NCBI GenBank assembly: GCA_948468465.1
Contig: CAOKJJ010000024.1
Location: 1-38,524, forward strand
Source: an uncultured Eubacterium sp.
Lineage (GTDB): Bacteria; Bacillota_A; Clostridia; Lachnospirales; Lachnospiraceae
DNA: 38,524 nucleotides
Direction of reading: 5' to 3'
Under the pieces are notes generated by a model. The model had not been told where the DNA came from. It did not search any database and saw only the letters and a program-made list of their open reading frames with translations. The translations under genes and the position numbers were made by a program. Position 1 is the stretch's first letter, and each line of letters starts with the position of its first letter. Of the stretch, positions 34,357-38,524 are shown piece after piece.

Positions 34357-36423
34357 TTATTTGTCCTCCATCTTATCTAATATTTTGTAATCTATTTTAC
34401 CATTTCTATTTATTGGTATTTTTTCCAGAAATACATATTTAGAAGGCTGCATGGATAAAGGTAAAAATTTGGATATACCACACTTAATTAATTTCTGCAT
34501 TTCAGGCGACCACTCTTTTTGAAGTACAATGTATGCACACAAATATTTGCCTTTTTCTTTATGCCTTTTACATCTTACAATTACATTTTTAACCTCGTCT
34601 AATTTTAGAAAACATTTTTCAATTTCTTTAATTTCAACTCTAACACCATTAATTTTTACTTGCTGATCTATTCGTCCACAATATCTTAAGTTTCCATCAA
34701 AAGACATCCACACCAAATCCCCTGTCTTATAAAAAACTGACTGTTCCTCTTGTAGATACGGAATTTCCAAAAATGATTCCTTCGTTTTTTTTGTATCTCC
34801 TAAATATCCACCGCCAACACATACGCCTCCCAGATAAAGTTCCCCTTTTACACCTGGTGGAACAATTTTTTTATTTCTATCAAGTACCAAAATCTTCACA
34901 TTATCAATAGGTTTTCCAATCGGTATTTCTGTTTCAAAATTTTCTTTAACTTCATAAAAAACTGTACCTATTGATGTTTCAGATGGTCCATATGTATTTG
35001 TAATACTGCATTTTTTATTTATTTCTTTAAACCTATAAATATATTTCGAATCCATGATTTCTCCACCGATTAACAATTGTCTGAGTGAAACTAATTGTTC
35101 TGCCATCGCAGGTCTTAACTCCATAAGTTCAACCAAAAGATTAAATACAGCTGGAACAAAATCTGTTATAGTTACTTTATATTCTTTCACTAATTTCACA
35201 AGATGTATAATGTTTAAATTCTCACTTGGTTTTGGTATCACAGTACATATTCCATTTATTTGAGGCCAAAGTAATTGCCAAATAGATGCGTCAAACGCAT
35301 GATTACTTGTCAGCAGTATTACATCTTTTTCCGTTGGATGATAACGCTTATTCATATATAAAAATCTATTCACTATTCCTTTATGATAATTAATCGCACC
35401 TTTAGGAATCCCCATTGAACCAGATGTATAAATAATATAAATAGGATCATTTCCATATATTTTTGGAAACTTTTTTACTGTGTTATCTGTCAATTCATAC
35501 GAAAATGATATAATATTATACCTATCTTCCAACAAGAATTTTTTTGTTTCTCCAATAATAACTAGTGGTTTAATTTGCTCCAGTACCATACAAACTCTTT
35601 CTTCAGGCCAGTATATATCTATAGGTACAAAAGCACATCCTGCTTTCATAATTGCCCAGATTGCAATTACTAATTCGATACTCCGCTCCATGATTACAGG
35701 AATAAAACATTTTTTACCAATAGTATACATTAAAATAGCTGCCGCAATTGTATTAGATTTTTCAGATATATCACGATATGTGTAACTTTTAGAATCAAAT
35801 ATATATGCTATAGATTCTGGAGTTCGTCTCACTTGCTCTTCAATCAAATCACATATACTTCTTTCGTCATGCTCCAAAATTTTTTTCGCATCATAAAAAT
35901 ATTCTTTTATATATTTTGCTAAACATTTCTTTTCCCAAAGTATTCCAGTATCGATCACTATTTCTTTATTTTCTGAGATCTTTTTTTGAATCTGCTGTAA
36001 ATGCTTGTCAAAATATTTAATTCCATCTATAGAAATGGGTGCTTCTGTTTTAATCACTAATTTATTCTCCGAAATGAATAATTTGCAATTATAATATGAC
36101 GAATGGAATTCATAGTTTTTACCATTATTTAATATCCCTCTTATTTCTTCTCGCCATTGGCTATATGTTTTATTAAAACAACTTATTCTCAATGGAATTC
36201 TTCTCGTCATATCAGCAATCTCAATAATAACCAATCCTATGCTGTCTTCAAATGGCATATAAGCCTGAATCAAAGCCGATACACATGCTAATAGCTCTTC
36301 AGACTCAATTCTTTGATGTGGTACATCAAAGCTATGTGTAATTTCCTTTCCTTCAGTACACGGCCAATAAACTTTTGTACATTCAATGTTATATTGATTT
36401 TCATATTCCATCATCTCATACAT
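34357..36423 (-). CDS. NRPS-like adenylation protein with condensation-domain relic
   Basis: A 688-aa protein. Residues about 35-147 resemble the C-terminal half of a condensation domain (ELLACVSALIQAYMPFEDS, then TRRIPLRISCFNKTYSQW) but there is no HHxxxDG active site. The adenylation domain follows: A3 YTSGSMGIPKG (332-342), A4 FDAS (377-380), A5 NTYGPSE (476-482), A7 YKTGDL (565-570), A8 GRIDQQVKINGVRVE, A10 NRNGKID with Lys676. It activates an amino acid as AMP ester and loads the adjacent carrier. A by-eye specificity reading is D-A-W-D-L-G-T-I-G-K, matching no code I know with certainty. Start at 36423 after AGAGGG; an earlier ATG at 36471 has a weak site and overlaps the upstream gene. 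Confidence 0.9.
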   Translation of the reverse strand: MYEMMEYENQYNIECTKVYWPCTEGKEITHSFDVPHQRIESEELLACVSALIQAYMPFEDSIGLVIIEIADMTRRIPLRISCFNKTYSQWREEIRGILNNGKNYEFHSSYYNCKLFISENKLVIKTEAPISIDGIKYFDKHLQQIQKKISENKEIVIDTGILWEKKCLAKYIKEYFYDAKKILEHDERSICDLIEEQVRRTPESIAYIFDSKSYTYRDISEKSNTIAAAILMYTIGKKCFIPVIMERSIELVIAIWAIMKAGCAFVPIDIYWPEERVCMVLEQIKPLVIIGETKKFLLEDRYNIISFSYELTDNTVKKFPKIYGNDPIYIIYTSGSMGIPKGAINYHKGIVNRFLYMNKRYHPTEKDVILLTSNHAFDASIWQLLWPQINGICTVIPKPSENLNIIHLVKLVKEYKVTITDFVPAVFNLLVELMELRPAMAEQLVSLRQLLIGGEIMDSKYIYRFKEINKKCSITNTYGPSETSIGTVFYEVKENFETEIPIGKPIDNVKILVLDRNKKIVPPGVKGELYLGGVCVGGGYLGDTKKTKESFLEIPYLQEEQSVFYKTGDLVWMSFDGNLRYCGRIDQQVKINGVRVEIKEIEKCFLKLDEVKNVIVRCKRHKEKGKYLCAYIVLQKEWSPEMQKLIKCGISKFLPLSMQPSKYVFLEKIPINRNGKIDYKILDKMEDK

Positions 36424-36457
36424 ATTTATCCCTCTTAAATCAACTTTAAAATAATGC

Positions 36458-37426
36458 CTATTGATTTTCATACTTCTTATTTTTCTTTAGAACCTCTATC
36501 CAGTTACACAATATTTTTTCTTCTAACCCTTTTATTTCTTGTAAAAGTTTTTCTATCTTTAAATAAATTCCTTCTACAGCTTGAATTGTATTTTTTAGAG
36601 ACAACAAACATAACTTTGCTATCTTTCTGTCTAAATCATGCATTCTTTCGTCTTGATATTGATATAAATTCATTAATTCCCTCTCTATTTTAAAATGATC
36701 TTTGAGTGCGTAAAAAGGTCTGATATCCAATATATCTATTCTACGATGATTAATATTTTTACGCATCAAGTCATATATACGAATGCCAAATGCTTCGTAA
36801 GTACCTATTTTCCCTGTATTACTTCCAAAAACGAATGCAGTCCCATCTAAATATTCTTCAATAATTTTTATTACATTATAATTTTTAATGGGATTATCAT
36901 TATAAGACATAACATACGTTTTTGTTATTCGGTCCTCTTTAGATAAATCACATTTCCCTAAAAAAGCATTCACTAATGAGTGTTCTTTAATTTCTCTTGT
37001 TTCATAATAATCAGAAAAATAATCACTGCAAATATATTTAAAATCTTTATAATCCCAAATAAATACATCATGTAAATAATGTTTTCTATTTGTGTTGACT
37101 AAATAATACATATCTATATTTGCATATATTTTTTTCCCACTGAATAATTGCATTTTTAAAAAATGATCTAGATCAGACTTCGATAAATCTCTTGTGTCAA
37201 AAGCTTCATAGTTAAAAAAAGGACAACATTCCCATTCCAAATGTTCTGCATCTACAAAACCGCTACATAAATCTAGCCAAAACCAAGTTCCTTCATAATC
37301 TCCGTTAAAATGTAAATTAAAATAGTTATGTAAAAACCACTCTTTTCCTTTTTCATTTTTACACAAAAGATTAGTTATCATTGCTAATTTAGAATAACAA
37401 TCACATATAAACCATTTATCGGTCAT
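36458..37426 (-). CDS. papain/BtrH-like protein of the NRPS operon
   Basis: A 322-aa protein I recognise only by pattern. ICDCYSKL near the start (Cys10), then YANIDMYYLVNTNRKHYLHD (His116, His119) and YICSDYF (Asp135) resemble the C-H-D layout of BtrH-type and C39-like papain folds (typical VDxYYLP...H..H...D). BtrH transfers an aminoacyl group from a carrier protein to an acceptor. The C-terminal half (about 225-322) is helical with a likely coiled coil. AGGAGGGTAAA precedes the ATG. It is the first gene of the operon. The assignment to BtrH is tentative; a structural prediction could overturn it. Confidence 0.55.
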   Translation of the reverse strand: MTDKWFICDCYSKLAMITNLLCKNEKGKEWFLHNYFNLHFNGDYEGTWFWLDLCSGFVDAEHLEWECCPFFNYEAFDTRDLSKSDLDHFLKMQLFSGKKIYANIDMYYLVNTNRKHYLHDVFIWDYKDFKYICSDYFSDYYETREIKEHSLVNAFLGKCDLSKEDRITKTYVMSYNDNPIKNYNVIKIIEEYLDGTAFVFGSNTGKIGTYEAFGIRIYDLMRKNINHRRIDILDIRPFYALKDHFKIERELMNLYQYQDERMHDLDRKIAKLCLLSLKNTIQAVEGIYLKIEKLLQEIKGLEEKILCNWIEVLKKNKKYENQ

Positions 37427-37572
37427 TTTACCCTCCTAGTAAAAAATTGCATATTGACTTTCACTTTATTTTAAAGAAGATTGACTGATGTTTACCATTT
37501 TTGCAAATCGCGCTGTTTCTTTTCTAATATAAATCCACTATTCCAACATAATATCCTAATTAATAAATAATA

Positions 37573-37818
37573 TTAGCGATAGACATGATTTTTTATATAC
37601 CCAGTAACTACCAATGTCATAGCTAATGTCATACTTGCTGCAATAGCTTCAAACAATACTGAAATATCCAGATATAGGCAAATAATCCCTATCCAACACT
37701 CTACAAAAATCAATATCCTTGCTGCTTTTCGAAAGGTGTCCTTTTCAAATTCGTCTAATCTCCTGTTGATGTTATCAACAGGAGACAGCCGCAACAATAT
37801 AAATTTTGTTCACATTTA
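37573..37818 (-). pseudogene. agrB: C-terminal fragment of AgrB
   Basis: The frame reads FILLRLSPVDNINRRLDEF and continues with two hydrophobic segments (IFVECWIGIICLYL; SMTLAMTLVVTGYI) to KNHVYR. This is the last third of AgrB, the membrane peptidase that processes the AgrD signal peptide; the conserved PVDN stretch is family-typical. A stop codon lies just upstream in frame, and the N-terminal two thirds with the catalytic His and Cys are absent. A TTG at 37797 gives the longest ORF but no function is expected. Full AgrB is about 190-210 aa. Confidence 0.75.
37759..37785. repeat. perfect 12-bp palindrome with 3-nt loop
   Basis: TCTCCTGTTGAT (37759-37770), GTT loop, and the exact complement (37774-37785). 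It lies inside the agrB fragment, where it codes for SPVDNINRR, and covers the stop of the overlapping peptide ORF. Confidence 0.75.
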
Positions 37819-37894
37819 CTATAGCAGCAAATAATGCAATTTTTCTTAATTTTTTTTCGAAAAAATATGTTTTTGTTTTTTCCATAGCTTTCAT
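37775..37894 (-). CDS. 39-aa peptide ORF, possible agrD remnant
   Basis: An ORF with AAGAGAGGAAA just before its ATG. It begins MKAMEKTKTYFFEKKLRKIA, then LFAAIVNVNKIYIVAAVSC. A basic amphipathic helix followed by a hydrophobic stretch ending VNVN fits the leader of clostridial cyclic lactone autoinducer (AgrD) precursors. The Cys that should follow N is missing, the acidic tail is missing, and the frame ends in the agrB fragment. I infer a deletion joining 5' agrD to 3' agrB near 37812. It could still be made as a peptide, ending in Cys. Confidence 0.45.
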   Translation of the reverse strand: MKAMEKTKTYFFEKKLRKIALFAAIVNVNKIYIVAAVSC

Positions 37895-38017
37895 TTTCCT
37901 CTCTTAATAAATTTTTTGAAATTATATTACATTTCTATTTTGATTTCTTTCCATTGTAAAAAATTATCTATTGTAATGTAAAAAAATACAAATATTTTCC
38001 AAATCAGATTGACAATC

Positions 38018-38089
38018 AAAAAACCGCCTTTATGCACAAAGAATCAGTAATGGATATTATAATCCCCTGTTCTCTATGATAAATGCGGT
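38018..38089 (-). terminator. terminator of the histidine kinase fragment
   Basis: On the minus strand ACCGCATTTAT (38089-38079) pairs with ATAAAGGCGGT (38033-38023), 10 of 11, and is followed by a T6 run. It lies 22 nt after the kinase stop. The loop is long (45 nt) and contains its own small palindrome. Confidence 0.6.
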
Positions 38090-38110
38090 CTACATGTTTA
38101 TTATACCTAC

Positions 38111-38524
38111 TCAAATCTTTAGATACAGCACCATATTCACATAAAATGTACCTTCAATTACATTAGTATCCAACTCTCCCTGATATTTTTCAACAATCAT
38201 CTTTATATTTTGAAATCCATATCCATGTCTTTTTTTATCTGCCTTACTTGTTTTAATTTTTCCATTTAAAAAAACATTTATTTTATCTCTGCAGCTGTTT
38301 TTCAGTTCAATAAACAATACCCCCTTTTCCAGTTCTATTCCAAGATCAATTTTTTTGTCCTCTGTCTGTACAGCTGCTTCTATGGCATTCTCAAGCAGAT
38401 TTGCTAAAAGAATATTCAAATCAAAAAAATCAATTTCCATTTGCATTCCAACTTTTACATTACTTCTTACAACTAGTAGAACATAAAATAAGTATGCGAT
38501 AGTTAAAATATATGTTATAATAGT
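38111..38524 (-). CDS. AgrC/ComD-type GHKL histidine kinase, partial, without visible phospho-acceptor region
   Basis: The frame is open to the window edge (137 codons seen). It begins TIITYILTIAYLFYVLLVV, a membrane helix, then RSNVKVGMQMEIDFFDLN and the GHKL ATPase domain: N box LLANLLENAIEA and G box HGYGFQNI, ending YVNMVLYLKI. In AgrC-type kinases a 60-90-residue helical region with the phosphorylated His separates the last membrane helix from the N box. Here only about 17 residues do. Either it has an internal deletion or it is an unusual kinase. The N-terminus lies beyond the window. Confidence 0.75.
   Translation of the reverse strand, partial: TIITYILTIAYLFYVLLVVRSNVKVGMQMEIDFFDLNILLANLLENAIEAAVQTEDKKIDLGIELEKGVLFIELKNSCRDKINVFLNGKIKTSKADKKRHGYGFQNIKMIVEKYQGELDTNVIEGTFYVNMVLYLKI

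Noticed and set aside
37453..37486. Two ATTGACT direct repeats as an AgrA/LytTR operator
   Set aside because: Spacing is 27 nt instead of about 21-22 and the motif does not match the LytTR consensus well.
37427..37572. Clear promoter for the biosynthetic operon
   Set aside because: The stretch is AT-rich with several partial -10 elements but none has a matching -35 at good spacing.

Overview
This is a low-GC Gram-positive (Firmicutes) chromosome segment, most likely from a gut clostridium of the Lachnospiraceae type. The evidence is the GGAGG-type ribosome sites, the sigma-A promoters (TTGACA-17-TATAAT), the Firmicutes-type LexA boxes, the sepF-ylmH and minCDE-rodA gene orders, and the lack of outer-membrane genes. 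No rRNA, tRNA or CRISPR array was seen.

Region 1 (1-2.9 kb) is AT-rich accessory DNA. It holds an SOS-controlled membrane/LysM protein resembling the division inhibitor YneA, a dinJ-yafQ toxin-antitoxin pair whose toxin has an in-frame TGA at a key Trp codon, a fragment of a second dinJ copy ending at an inverted-repeat element, and a lone unrecognised 413-aa gene. Region 2 (2.9-8.6 kb) has plsC convergent with a tyrosine recombinase, ttcA divergent from dtd, a cytidylate-kinase-like gene, an RluD-family gene and lspA. Region 3 (8.7-14.4 kb) has ylmH, sepF and yggS downstream of an HlyD-like protein, a DUF378 membrane protein, a small P-loop protein and a lipoprotein DD-carboxypeptidase. Region 4 (14.4-23.1 kb) is a cell-shape and division operon on the minus strand: mreB, mreC, mreD, PBP2, minC, minD, minE, rodA and an mgsA-like gene. 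The MgsA-like protein lacks the catalytic Asp of the family. Region 5 (23.1-31 kb) has radC and, upstream of it, mutS-mutL-miaA-ynbB, all on the minus strand.

Region 6 (31.1-38.5 kb) becomes much more AT-rich and looks acquired. It contains a truncated hicB, gene debris, and a compact minus-strand operon: a papain/BtrH-like protein, a free-standing adenylation protein with a condensation-domain relic, a discrete carrier protein, a PP-loop ATP pyrophosphatase and a MATE exporter. This looks like a small thiotemplated pathway in which an amino acid is activated, loaded on the carrier, transferred or modified, and exported. It has no intact condensation, thioesterase or reductase domain, and it is the best candidate here for an undescribed system. 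Upstream lies a broken agr quorum-sensing locus: the C-terminal third of agrB, a peptide ORF that may be an agrD remnant, and a GHKL histidine kinase that seems to lack its phospho-acceptor region and runs off the window end.
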